The notes: a model not told the origin generated them from the letters alone. A stretch of 64,000 nt of DNA from Patiria miniata (GCF_015706575.1 NW_024037065.1:3224001-3288000), one strand, 5' to 3'. Numbered from the stretch's first letter, positions 10,866-22,439 are shown. Numbers and translations: made by a program.

Positions 10866-11639
10866 ATTCAACCGGTTTTGTTGCAGTCATGGTTAAGCGT
10901 TGTTCTTATGTCCACTGTAAATCAGATTCTTGTTATGCTGAGAAGCAAGAATATTTACGATTTTGGCCGTTTCCAAAGCCGAAGACAATTTTGGAAAAAT
11001 GTCGACGGTGGGCCAGAGCCTGTGGCGGTCGACGGGGACCGAACGGTCGTGTTGACATCAACAGCATAACGAAGCACTCGTTTGTATGTTCCAAGGTGGG
11101 CAGGCCAGGCCTACTACAAAAAGTACTAGGCTTACTACTGTACTGGACTGCACTGTTAAGTGCTAGATCTTTTGTTTACAGTTTGTTTGATCATGGGGCT
11201 TGTGTTTGCCTTGCCACTCGTCATGCTTGTGGTAGTGCTCTCGTGGGGTTAAGTGAGCAATTTCATTTAGGCTAATTCACACTAAGTTATAACAATTAAG
11301 ATGCTGATTAGTCTGTCATGTCTTTTGTTGCTTGAATGTAAACTGGGACACAAATACCGAGTTTTTAACTCTGACATAACATCGATCATTGCGACAGCTA
11401 GAGCCAATCATACTGTATGTGAAGTTAATTAATAATTTGATAGGTCATTTTAATCCAAAAAATGTCTTGTCCAGGACAGAAAAAGGCTAGTTGGAACAAC
11501 ACTGAACAAGCAGCTGAAAATAAAGCTAAGCCAGATCCACTAACTGGTCTGTCATCCCAAATGTCAAAAAAGGAGTTCTAGCACCCCAGTTAGTGGTTCT
11601 AAAGCTAGGCCTAAACCACATTTGAGGAAATGTTGGTTT

Positions 11640-12035
11640 AATTAGGTCGGGAAAAAAACATGTTTCTCGTTCGGGTATGAAGAAAAAGAGGAAGAGGAGA
11701 TTTTAATTTTTTTATTTTTTTCAAGATGGCCGCCATTTTAAAACTTCCTGCAACCATTGATGTTTCGACTGTCACTGTTCAAAGACACTTGTAAAATGAA
11801 AAGACAAGTTGGACAAGAGAACTGAACATATTTACAGTGTCATTTAGAGTTGTATTGGTCTACAATGAATAGTTTTAGATGCATTAGCTTTAACCGCCGA
11901 AATTGTGGACTTTTGTGTTTTTTTACTGCATTTTTCAAAAGTAAAAAATTATAAAAAAATCCAGGTGGCCTCTTAAAAGGAAGTGGGCGGGGACGAGAAA
12001 CACGTTTGTTTTTTACTTTGCCTTACACCAGAAAT
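11640..12035. mobile_element. Small inverted-repeat element in intron 1
   Basis: AAACATGTTTCTCGTTCGG at about 11656-11674 is mirrored by GGGACGAGAAACACGTTTG at about 11990-12008. The block between them includes GATGGCCGCCATTTTAAAA. It looks like a foldback element or short MITE of about 380-400 bp within the first intron of the THAP-DDE gene. The exact ends and target duplication are not clear. Confidence 0.45.
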
Positions 12036-14350
12036 AATCCAAATGTAAAAAAAATAAATAAATATCGGTCATCGCTACACAGCCAGTATAATATGATTAG
12101 ATACGACATCAAAAATTACCCACCCACGCCAGAATATGGCCAGTTGCAACATAAACATACTTATACTAGGTTAGTCTAGGCCTAAGGCTTGAATACCCAT
12201 TGTCGCAATCATCCCCACCTCTTAGGCATTGATATGCATCCTGTTTGGAAGTAGCACTGCCATTGCAAAAGTGGCCCCTAGCCCCCTGCCCCCACCCCCA
12301 ATCCAAAAAAAGGCAAAAGGTGTAGGTACTTTTTTTTTATTTGGTCAAGAATTTTAGATTTTCGTAACGACCCACACGGAAGATCCTGCGCACGGGCCTG
12401 CTTATAGTTAGAGTGACATATTTGATAGACCCCACCACAGCCCCCTTTTGATTACCACTAGACTACATTACTTCACAATAGGCCTACTGAAAAAAATCAA
12501 GTCATGGATAAATGTTTATAATTATTTAAATCTTTCTGTTTCATTCAGCATTTCAAAGATGGAAGTGGACCCACACTGCAATATCCTTACCCAATTCCAG
12601 CTGATGGCAGTGCAGTTTTCAAGGCCAGAAAGCCAAGGAAACCAAGGGATGAACGTGGACACAGGTTTGCTTTTAAACATGAAATATAACCAGGCGCGGA
12701 TCCCACTTTTTTTCCAATGAAAATCCTTTCCTACAAACTCGCACTGAGTAAGGGGTTTTTGTGCACTAGTATGTGTTATAGTGAGCATTAAGTTTGGAAT
12801 GAGCCCCCCCCCCCTCCCCCTCCCTATTGATTTTATGGAGGCCTAATGTTTGGAGAACAAATCTTGCTACATATCGGAACTGATTTGTAGATGAACACCC
12901 AACCCCCCACAAAAAAAATTGGGATCTGCCCCTGCAAACATGATCATACTTATGTTTTCAAGGCCACTATAAGCAACAAGTACAGAAACCTGGAAAGTTG
13001 AAATTGAAAGCACATTCACAGCAACATTTGCAAGGAAAGCTTTCCACAGGCAAAGAAAATTTCATTTATTGAAAGCTGAATCCAAACATTTATGATATGT
13101 TTCAGAATCAGGAAACCACCACTTATCAAAGTATCAGTTGTGTTCACATTGTTTCTATGGCGACTGCAACCTTTTTACAGGTAAACATCTAGTTGGCACA
13201 TTAATTTTCGATACTTTTATCCTTCTTTAATGTAGCGACTCGGCAAGTACTGCCAAAGTTTTGTGTGGTGCAACGCATCCTGGTTGCAAGAATTCCAACC
13301 TCCCCTCATGTACTTCAACACAAACTGAAGAAATAAGTAAGTTTAGAGAAGCATTACTGTGCACTTAAATATTGGATTGCATAAGTGTGATGACAACCTC
13401 TTTCTTTGTGTAAACTATAAAATCACAAAATGGTGCACCTGTGGCCATAAGCTGCCCCTGGACCTGGTAGTCATATTTATGTGTTGGATTTAAAATTAGT
13501 TCCTCTTCTTGTCTGAGGCAGAAATTTTTGACTTTGACAACTGCCTCTCTCGCAGTCATATTTCTGGCTGAAAATGGGCATTTAACTTTTAGTATTCCAC
13601 AGGCTTGCCCGTCACAAACCTTTCCATCAGGACTTGCACCCTAAAAAGAAAGTGCAGGGTTTACAACCAAACCACAGTCGTGTATATGTACATTAGGTTT
13701 TTGGCTGCAGTATTCCACCTTTCCCTCAATTTCATGGGCCTTGCCATATGAAGTAGCTTCAGTTGAGAAAGGTTTAGGCTGAAATAAGCGACTTACGCTT
13801 ACACACTTTGCCAAAACATGAGGATGTGATACGATTTTTGCGCTCATCATTCCACAATTTACATTTGCTTTGCTGTTTAGTGTTCTGCTCCAGCATTACT
13901 GCATCTTCTTTGGTGACTGGGTACGCTGTGTCACAGACTGCATGTTCTTGTCCAAGGTGTAGGCCTACCGGAGATGTGTCTGTACATGGTGTAGTTTTGC
14001 TGGGCTTGGGGATGTCCTTGTAGCTCTTCAACTGCATGACCAGTTAAAGAAAAAGAAGACAAATTTCAAACAATCAAACCATGTCTTTTTTTTTAATTTA
14101 CAGTGTACTCATCTCTGGACATGCTTGCCGCTGAAGTAAAACTCAAGGAGCTGGAAGATGACAAAGAAAAACTCACCGAGCAACTTGAAGGCTACAAGGA
14201 AGAAAGCTTGCGACTGAAAAAAAAACAACTTGAAAGTTGTGAACAAAAGTTGCTCACTGCAACTCTTCCTAGCCAGTCTTTGGATCCAGAGAGGGTGGAG
14301 TCATGTGACATTAAGAATGTGTTTGTCCACTACACCGGACTAACGTACAT

Positions 14351-15546
14351 ACCCTCATCGAATTCAAACAGAAAAAAAAAACATGTTTTGATTCTGTTTG
14401 AAACACTTTTTTAAAAATAAAACATTTTAAAAACATGTTTCAAACCTGGTTTTTGAACCATAAAATTTGTTTTATTCCTGCTTAAAATATGTTTTTAAAA
14501 GACAACCGTTTTTGAAAAATAGTTGTTTTAAAAATAACTAATAAGGATACATTGCTGGTCAGGGAACCATGCATAGTCAACTAGCTGTTGATTACAATGC
14601 CTTAACAATAGCAGTTTAAAATCATGTGAAAGCAGGCTGCCGTAATGATTATAGCCACAGCATTCTAAAATTGCTGAAAAAAACAAGATCAACTCAATTT
14701 ATGTTATTAAGCTAATCCGAATGGTACATGCATTACAGAAACTTACCATGCAACTATGGTTGATGATAATTGCACTCATTCTCTATTCCTATCTGTACGT
14801 GCAACAATCCATGCATAAATTTACACGCACCATGACTTGCCAAATCACATCAAAAAAAGTACTGGCTATAAAACCAGACAGATACTAATCTAATAGTTGT
14901 CTATAACACCAACCCAACATACTGACAGCTACTTGTGTGCAAAAGGCAAAGACTTTGTACAATCACAAACTTGATGCAATTATTCCTGACTACATGTCTG
15001 CCTGTCCAATGCCCACTGCAGTACTGATTCAAATTGTAACTGAAATAAATTTTTCCATACAACCAGTACATGCATGAGGTCACCAAGGGTCAAAGAAGTT
15101 ACCGGTATAGTGCACTCTGGGTAGCATATCTCTCTCCAGAAAACAGAATGAAAACAACTACAACACAAGGAAAAAACAGTCTACATATTGATGTATCAAC
15201 TAGTTAGCCCAATACTTTTCAAAAAAATTCTAAGCCCCCCAAAACAGTACTTAAACAGACATTTAGCTTACAATATTGTTTTAAGTTCCACTAAAACAAC
15301 AAAAGAACAGTGCAACATCTTTAAAAACATCCCTAAAACATGTTTTTATCCTGTTCTGTTGGGTGAAGCACAACAAAACAGAATAAAAACAAAATTTCAT
15401 CAAATAAAACAGCCAGGAAACAGTTGGTGGAACATACTCATATTCAGGAAACAGGGAAAAAAATGTATTTTATTCCTGTTTTTTTTTTTTTTAAGAAGGA
15501 AAAACAGAAATAAAACAAAAATTCGTCAAGAAAATTCGGTGAGGGT
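14351..15546. mobile_element. MULE-like non-autonomous element inside the transposase exon
   Basis: The element has inverted ends ACCCTCATCGAATTC and GAATTCGGTGAGGGT-type (actual right end AAAATTCGGTGAGGGT). It is flanked by 9-base direct repeats AACGTACAT (14342-14350) and AATGTTCAT (15547-15555), which differ at two positions. A 9-bp duplication is typical of Mutator-like elements. Removing element plus one repeat joins the two coding halves in frame (...YTGL- to -MALFEFL). The interior is full of AAACATGTTTT/AAAACA motifs and A/T runs and encodes nothing recognisable. Confidence 0.82.
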
Positions 15547-16398
15547 AATGTTCATGGCATTGTTTGAGTTCCTTGTGCCAGATCCCATTAATAATCCAGT
15601 ACAATATTCTGAAAGCGGCATGATATCGATAAATTTTCCCTAAAGCATCAGTTGTTTTTGGTACTTTGTAGGCTTAGCAATGGGTTGAGAGATATTGCAT
15701 TTAGAACATCTGTCAGTCAACAGACCATTGGTACAATATTCAGTAGTTGGGTAAAATACATGTACGCAAAATTAGGATATTTGTCTTTTGGGCCTCATAG
15801 GGATGTTCTTATAAGTCAAATGACATCAAAATACAGGAAACAGTTTTCAAACTCCTTGGCCATCATCGATGGAACTGAGCTTCGGATAGAAAGACCATCA
15901 TCATTGAAATCCCAGAGTCAGTGCTTCTCTGACAAAAAATCAACCAACACATTAAAATCACTGTTTGTAGTGGACTCTGAAGGATCTTTTATGGTTTTTT
16001 TTGAGTTATTCTCTGGGTCGATATCAGATAATCGGATTTGTGAGGATTGTGGATTTTAGGACTTGTTAGGTGTTTATAAGAATAAGGGTCTAATTGTAGA
16101 GGGGGGTGCAATCATGGCTGATAAGGGATTCCAAATTGAAGAACCTTTGCACAAGTTGGGACTGAAATTTAATGTTCCTCCCAATGCTTCATCAACCTCA
16201 CAAATGAGGCCTGGGGATGTAGCTACAACAAGACAAATATCTTCACACATGATCCATGTGGAAAGGGCAATTAATCAAATCAAGCGATTTCAAATTGTTG
16301 GAAGAAAAATTCCAGTTAGCCTTCTCCATCAGATAAATGAGATATGGTATGTATGTGGCATGCTGACTAACTTTCAAGATACCCTGGTTAAGTCCTAG

Positions 16399-16640
16399 TC
16401 TGGGTTTCCATTGTCCAAGATTTAGACCAAGTCCCAAGTTATGTATGTTGAGTCACAGTAGTAGTCATGAGTCATGCAACTCTTATAAATTCCAAAATAT
16501 ATCCCAAATGACTAATATATTACAAACTATTGTGAAATGATTGTGTGTTTAATTTTTGTAATTGAAATAAGTGGCGGGTAGTTTGATAATTATTTATGTT
16601 AATACAGTTGCTTATAAAATACTTGTTTTCAATGTTTTCT
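16399..16640. other. AT-rich convergent intergenic spacer
   Basis: This short spacer lies downstream of the DDE stop. Nothing is recognised apart from AT-rich sequence suitable for a polyadenylation region. Confidence 0.3.
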
Positions 16641-17040
16641 TCAACTGGATCTTACATGAAATGGGACAGCAGAGCCAATTAGTATGTGACCAATTGATGT
16701 TGACATAATGGGCCTTTGTTCATCAAGAACGTTTCCCAGGGGGGTGCAGGTAAAGGACCTGAGCCTGCTGATGGCCTCTTTTCCTGGTGGTTCACACCTG
16801 TGTTCAGAAAGTAATGAGTTCAATCTGAAATAGTCATTTCCCAAAACTGTAGACAAAAACTTATCCAAGGTCTCGTTTATTAAAATAATCATTATCAATC
16901 TCATATTGTAACCATTTTAATTTTTTTTCAGGAACAAATGAATACAGATTTACGTATGCAATTGTCAGAAATGTTCTTTAAATTATTGATCTAATTTATT
17001 TGTAAAATACAAGGAGGAAAAGACTGTAAAAAGAAAAATA

Positions 17041-17056
17041 AATAAATAAATAAAAG
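17041..17056. repeat. AATA/AAAT microsatellite
   Basis: A short AATA-type tetranucleotide run (AATAAATAAATAAATA) lies in the spacer of the SWIM-YqaJ gene. Confidence 0.6.
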
Positions 17057-17588
17057 TCTCATTTGTGCATTAGAATAACAAACTGTAAACTCTGTCATTT
17101 GATGTTTGTTTCAGTGTGTTTGCTTCACAATTTGCAAAATGATACCACTGTCCTAGAGAAGAAGCTAGCGAAATTGAAGCTGAATTTCAATATTTGAAAC
17201 AAAACTTGTACCGCTCTGGTTTCTTGGGGAGGTTCGGCCGCCTTTTCCTGGGGTGATCTTTCTTTGCCTTGGCAAAGACCATGGAGGTCACAGGTTTGGG
17301 GCTAATCTTGACCCCTCTGGGCTTATGCCACTGCTGTGGTAGACTTGTCACAGAGGAAAATGCTGGCACTTCCTTCAACCCCAGCTGTTGGTAGTGTGCA
17401 ATTGTGTTAATCACTCCAATTACGTGGCAACATGTTCCAGATAATCTATGATAAAGAAAACAAATAATGAGGTCAGTTTATAGCCTAATGAGGTGAATTA
17501 AATTTAAAATGCATGCTTAAATTATTGTGTCTAAAGCAACGGTTATTCTTCAGTGGGAGGGGAGGGGGATTTATACGTGCAAACAGTG

Positions 17589-17604
17589 TTGGGGGGGGGG
17601 GGGG
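17589..17604. repeat. Poly-G tract
   Basis: A run of about 16 G residues follows GTGTT, inside the first intron of the minus-strand SWIM-YqaJ gene. It is one of many G or C homopolymers in the window. Confidence 0.7.
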
Positions 17605-18889
17605 CAGTGATAGTCGGAGGCGTTGTTAACCTCCCACTGTTACTCCTTGGTCAGTAGGTTTGACTTTATAGACCAGTTTCAATCATGTCAATCGTTGCTT
17701 AAAGTGTGGATTTGATCAAGGGATGCTAGTCTTCCAATGTTTGGATGCTAGCCGGGGTCAGGTATTTTTGGCCGGTATCATGTCCTATTTATTTTAATAC
17801 AGATGCTGAAGAAACCTATTTCGATTTATCGATTGACAGATCAGGATCAGTTCACAGAAACAATTAGGCCTAAAGCGTAACTTGTTACTTGTGCTAAGCC
17901 TTGCCGCGGTGGTTGTAAACTCGATCGTTTTACACTTTATAATGTCCAGTTGAAATGAGAAATATATTGGAATTAAACCTACCCTGCTACATAGCTGAAG
18001 ATACTTTCTGTAATCCGGCTCATTTTCCCACTACTGACATCTTCAAAATAAACAATCAAGTTTTTTTGAGTGGGCTGGCAGTGACTTTTGCATCGATCGA
18101 AAACACTTGGCGGATACCTCAACGACCATGACGACCTCGAAATTAGTTTAAAAATGAAACTTATTTCGTGGACATAACCTTGAACGAAAAGTTAATAGCC
18201 TCTCGTCTTAGCTCTCTTCGTCAAGGCAATGTCCCGATATAAATCAAGGCTAACTACACCTATGAAACAGCGAAGACTTGAACTTGGCCCTGAAAAGCTA
18301 CATGTAGCACCGACACCGTGCGCCATGTTTATTTATTTTGTATAAGTTTTTTGCATGCACATAACACGAAAACATGTACACATGTGCCCGGCACGTGTCA
18401 AGTTTCTCGGAGTCTGGGTTGTTGCTAGGCAGTTGCTATGGTGGGCGGGGCTTAATGGATCGGTCTATTAAGTGGGATGGTCAATTGGGGCCAGTTTTTG
18501 AAAAAAGGCCAGTTTTTTCCAACGGTGATCGGCCGATCAGCGTTGGAAAAAAAATACCACTTTTCTTGAAAATAACAGTTTACCAGGTGCCATGATTTTA
18601 CAGGATGCTTTATTAAACACTGTCATTCACTAACAGTCCAGCAAGGTATTTCAAAATGATTTGGTAGTTTTATTTTTTGATGTTTGCAAATGTTGTATTT
18701 TCCCTTTAATAATTATTTAAAAATAAATAATTTGAAAAATAACGGAGGTTTCTTTTTAGAAAAAAAAAGGAATGTAAGTAAGAAGTAAATACGTGCATTT
18801 TTTTACGCAAAAGGGTTGTTGAGAGATATGTTGTTTTGGTAGACACCAAAACAGCTCTTGTTTTTGTTAAGATTCGACTTCTGGATGGA

Positions 18890-18985
18890 TAGACACTAAA
18901 TAATATTGGGTTCATTTTTTTTTGGGGGGGGGGATCTCCCCCGTTGACCACTCCCCCCCCCCTCCCCCCAGATCCGCCATTGTGC
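18890..18985. repeat. G-tract/C-tract dispersed repeat fragment
   Basis: TTTTTTTTTTGGGGGGGGGG is followed by ATCTCCC, C-runs and AGATCCGCCATTGTGCC. Similar poly-G stretches adjoining a GGATCCGCC or CAGATCC motif recur near 32,250-32,400, 37,695-37,860 and 46,880-46,940, suggesting one small dispersed repeat family. Confidence 0.5.
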
Positions 18986-19818
18986 CTGTGATAATGTACA
19001 GCAGTGCGTGGCATGGTCTAGATATACATGTACACGTTTGTTTGGTAGCTATGCCTCCGAAAATGCTGCTTTTTTGCAGCTTCTTTGAGAACCACTGATC
19101 CAAACAACTTTCAACTTGACACTGCATTTTCTGGGGCCCTGAGCAATACACCTGCCGATTTTCAACTTCATACAGTACCCTGTTTCGGAGATGGCGAAGT
19201 ACAGACACACAGACACACAGATCTGCAGGAATTATAGTTAGATAGGCCATGTTTTTATTGTTAATAAATATTTGCTGTTTTTTTTTGTGTGTGTTAACAG
19301 GATGTTCTATCGTCATTCCAAGATTACATATATGTGTCCAACGGGTGCAACGATGGTGCAAGACAAACTGCCAAAGCCACAGTAAGACACCTGCACTTAC
19401 TGAGAGGTTACTTGGGGGTGTCTCTCGAGGGTCTCCTTCAGCCCTCAATGCCGCAAAAGTAAGTGGCCTATTAGCAAATTTCACAAAATTTTACACAATA
19501 GTGCAAGATTACTTGAATTTATTGCGTTGCTAAACATTTCATGCTGCGCAGCATATTAAATTTTGAAACTTTAAAGTGTAATTATAAGCGTTTGACTTAC
19601 GCATAGGTTAGTTTCACTTGGAGTCATTTTAGATTGAAATTAAGTCATTTTTGTTAAAGCCTGTTAAACAAGTTGTTAAGGTTGACAAAGATGCTAACTT
19701 TTGTGTGCTTAGAAAGAACTAATTGCTATTTTACTTTTGACCAAAGTACCTCTAACAAAACTTAAATTGGATTGTAATGGAGGTGAATGCAACCTTACAT
19801 GAGCAACACAATTATGCA

Positions 19819-20315
19819 ATAAAGGGAAATAAACAACATTTGCTTCAGCTGTAATTTTCAGAAATTGATGGATTTGTAGGGTTAGTATTTTATAGAGAAT
19901 ATTGTTAAAGTGACTTGTTTCACGTTTGGGCTTGTAGATGTTGAAAAAAACCAGGAAAACCAATCATTAATGTAGTCATTTCCCCGATCCAACTTAAGAT
20001 GATCGATCGAAACAAAGAAATTTATAGAGGCTTTGGGAATTGTAAGGTTAGAAAATCAGTCAGGCAGGCTTGTACCCTTCACAGGTGTGTGAATCAATTG
20101 CAAAGAAAATGCAGAACAACTGATATAAACAATTTGGACCGGTTTGGAAAAAAAAACAGTTTTTGAAAAAAAGACCAACGTTGGAAAAATACAAATTTTC
20201 TTGAAAAAGTCAGTACACAAGGAGAAGCGATTTTACAGGATGCAGTAAGGTATTTTGTGATATTTTGATCATTTCTTTTTTTTGATGTTTGCAAATGTTG
20301 TTATCTTCCTTTTAA
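19819..20315. mobile_element. Second TTAA-type MITE copy
   Basis: It begins (A)TAAAGGGAAATAAACAACAT and ends TTTGCAAATGTTGTTATCTTCC followed by TTTTAA. Internal landmarks match the other family members: AGGGTTAGTATTTTATA, AATATTGTTA, CAGGAAAACCAATCA, GGCTTGTACCCTTCAC, CCAACGTTGGAAAA and TTTTACAGGATGCAGTAAGG. The left target reads ATAA instead of TTAA, so it has diverged. It lies in an intron of the tyrosine-recombinase-like gene, in the orientation opposite to the 4207 copy. Confidence 0.8.
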
Positions 20316-20710
20316 TGATCTGTTTACAGCAGGCCTTTGTGCACCCCAGTTTCTCAGTTAAAAAAATATTCACAGTGTCAAGTTTCCATTAGTTATTTCC
20401 ATAAGCACACAAACTATGAACACTTTGTAATATGATGAAGCTGCTAATACACAATCATCAGATGGTACAAGAGGGTGTTTGTTTGAAATGTTTACTTAAT
20501 TAAATTATTGACTATGTATTTCTAGAATTGTGATTGCACTGAACAGCAGGCATATCCAACCTGGGACTGTGACAAACTACATGCTCAGCTTGAAAAAGCT
20601 GAGCATGTACTTGACTCTGCACCAACAAATTGCAAAAACAGTGGGCATTGGACAGTTGACGCTCCACAGATCAACTGCCCTTCTTTCGGACTTCATAAAG
20701 AGCGTCAGTA

Positions 20711-21440
20711 GTGAGGTACATTAGTAACAAAAATGCTAAGGATCGTTACACAGTGGACAAAAGCACCATATTTTCACCAAAGCATCTTTATGGTATACCT
20801 TTTCGAAAAAAAGACGGACGCAACAAATTGGATGATGGAGAGGGCATGAATGACGTCATTATGACGTCATCAGCTAATTATTACATGAAAAAATATAAAT
20901 TAATAATAATCTTCTGACTTCAGAACTGCAAGCATCTCAACAAAGAATTTGGTATCAAATTAAAGGGGACAACAAGATCTTTCATTTGAGTGGTATGAGT
21001 GGTATTTGAGTGGTATGTCATTGGGTTGGAATATAGTTGAGGGTGATTTTGTGGGTCAAAAATCCTTTTTGGTCAAAAGACCTGTTTTTTTTGGCTAAAA
21101 TCATGGATTTTGGGTAGTCACTTTGACACCTTTTTTTAACATGCAAACAGTATGTGGTATTGTGAGATGTTGTTTTGAAGTCAGAGAGAAAGGCTCAAAT
21201 TCTATGCCAAAAGAGTCTTTGTAATTGATTATAAGTATCTTAAATGTTTAAACTTGTTCCAAAGATAAGCGGAAAAGTGAGGTACCTTAGTAATAAAATC
21301 GTGACACGGGTGGACAAAAGCACCATTTTCACACCAAAGTATCTCCATGGTTTACCTTTTAGAAAACAAGGTAGGATACAAAAATTGGATGATGGGAAGG
21401 GCCATTTATTACATCATTATGACGTCATCGGCTAATTATT
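20711..21440 (+). repeat. Dispersed repeat with two direct sub-repeats, copy 1
   Basis: Two sub-repeats start GTGAGGTAC(A/C)TTAGTAA at about 20711 and 21277 and contain GTGGACAAAAGCACCAT, GGTATACCTTTTCGAAAA-like sequence, AATTGGATGATGG and a TGACGTCA-rich end before GGCTAATTATTACA. They flank a ~400-base middle with GGTATCAAATTAAAGGGGAC and TCATGGATTTTGGGTAGTCAC. The same layout recurs inverted at 24,100-24,820. It could be a TRIM-like element with terminal direct repeats or a dimeric repeat of period ~550. Open frames in it are short and not protein-like. Confidence 0.7.
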
Positions 21441-22164
21441 ACACACTTATACATTAAAATTGAGATATGAGTTGGGAATAAGCCATGGATGTTTTTTTTA
21501 CATTTAATATACGTTTCAGAGATCAAGGAAATCAGTCCAATTGCCAATTTTGTTCTTAGTTCCTTAAAAGAGTTAAATAACAAGTTGGATAAAATGAGGG
21601 ATGTTTTCTAATTTACTGTATTAAATTAAACATGTATGTACATGTATATTTGACCCTCGCTCCTATCCCCTGTTGTGATCAATGATTCGTTAAAATGCAG
21701 TGTCTTACGTCATGATTATCTCATAAATGTTACCTCAGGAATGATGCCACGAGGCATTATTTTCCACAAAAGTTTCTACTGTCCCTTCGGCTCCGTATTC
21801 TACATCAACTGGCAATGCATTTATTGCCCTAAACCCTTCAACATTAGCCAGGAATTGAGCAGATACTGCTCCGGCGTTACAATTTAAACCTTTTTGTGGA
21901 CAACGTAGTTTTTCTGGTGTAGTTTGCATGCAGATAATGCAAGCAGTCCAATCCATGATGACTGTCCTGAAATACGATAGTAACAGTTCACATCACATAA
22001 GCAATACAAAGGCAGAATGTTCAAACCAATTCAACCGTTCCAATGTTGCAAAATAATACGTTTTGTGGAAGTTTGTAAACTTGCAAAGGTATATTTTACG
22101 CAAGATGAATTATATCTACAATTTCTACAAAGACTTCTGTTCGTTTTTACCAAAATCTCTAATA

Positions 22165-22250
22165 ATTATGCGCGCGCAAGTTTGAAATTTGCGCGCGCAA
22201 GTTTAAAACTTGCGCGCGCTAATTTCAAAGTTGCGCAAGTAGCAGGTTTG
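22165..22250. repeat. GCGCGC palindromic cluster
   Basis: Alternating GCGCGCGCAAGTTTGAAA and complementary TTTGCGCGCGCAAG blocks repeat about four times with AAACTTGCGCGCGC, forming nested palindromes. GC-rich islands like this are unusual in an AT-rich surrounding. Confidence 0.6.
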
Positions 22251-22439
22251 CGCTCGACAGTACTAGTAGTAACGATTGCACGAGGAACAGCGTGCGCGAG
22301 AAGGTTTATTAGTCAGACCCTATTTATATCTAACAGTACGTCTAGATTCCAGACTAGTTGCTACAACTCTCGAGTTCATTAGGAATTTTACTGAAAGGTA
22401 TGTGACAAGGTATGCAATAAAATTCACGACATTGCAAAC

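Larger units (their letters stand above)
10889..16398 (+). pseudogene. THAP / coiled-coil / HTH / DDE transposase (Harbinger-like), broken
   Basis: Five exons keep phase: 10889-11095, 12549-12664, 13106-13180, 13236-13338 and 14104 to 16398. Exon 1 opens MVKRCSYVHCKS and exon 2 supplies HF after VCSK, completing a THAP C2CH zinc finger (C-x4-C ... C-x2-H) that would bind the transposon ends. Exon 4 encodes CGATHPGCKNSNLPSC. Exon 5 has a Glu/Lys-rich coiled coil (ELEDDKEKLTEQL), then HTH-like GLRDIAFRTSVSQQTIG. The DDE_Tnp_4-type core has all three acidic residues: IIDGTEL, IMADKGF and HVERAI. Lesions are a 1196-bp MULE-like insertion at 14351, a frameshift between about 15600 and 15640, and an in-frame TAG near 16057 between the first two catalytic Asp. 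After 16398 only AT-rich sequence follows. Confidence 0.88.
13365..18026 (-). pseudogene. SWIM + YqaJ-type exonuclease gene, decayed
   Basis: Minus-strand exons: 18026-17983 (MSRITESIFSYVAG), 17445-17212 (SGTCCHVIGVINTIAHYQ, TSLPQQWHKPRG, basic tail), about 16826-16655 (LNSLLSEHRCEPPGK) and 14022-13365 (YqaJ core). The core has the N-terminal WNDERKNRITSSCFGKVCKR, ATSYGKAHE, CGLVVNPALSF, GASPDGKV, ILKVKCPFS, and a C-terminal YDYQVQGQLMATG with CDFIVYT. This is the lambda-exonuclease-like fold used by YqaJ recombinases. Defects: a TAG where L is expected before GASPDG, a frameshift after KVCKRK, the catalytic E-x-K replaced by KVK, and the SWIM CxC positions reading F-S-Y. The first two exon junctions keep phase. 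Its core lies wholly within intron 4 (13339-14103) of the opposing transposase gene. Confidence 0.8.
10545..18709. mobile_element. TTAA-type DNA transposon with THAP-DDE transposase and SWIM-YqaJ nuclease
   Basis: The right end (18390-18709) reads ...CTTTAA and, reverse-complemented, aligns with the first ~190 bases of the MITE at 4207, including AAAGGGAA, CACCTGGT and CCAACG(C/G)TGATCGGCCGATC. The left part (10560-10720: GTTACACTAAC, AAGCCAAGAAAAACAAT, GTAGTCTGGTTCCCTGACTCC, CCAGTCTAGCTGGC) aligns with the reverse complement of the MITE's other half. About 70 bases of the left end are missing because the Gypsy LTR (ending 10544) is inserted there. Between the ends are two gene sets: a THAP/coiled-coil/DDE gene on + and a SWIM-YqaJ gene on -. 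The cargo recalls the ISL2EU superfamily, in which a DDE transposase and a YqaJ nuclease have, as I remember it, been reported. TTAA targeting is better known from Kolobok and piggyBac. Confidence 0.82.

Noticed and set aside
13816..13833. An 18-base GTAAGT...TTTCAG 'intron' between two YqaJ segments
   Set aside because: It has perfect splice-like ends but is too short for a spliceosomal intron; an indel or frameshift is the simpler explanation.
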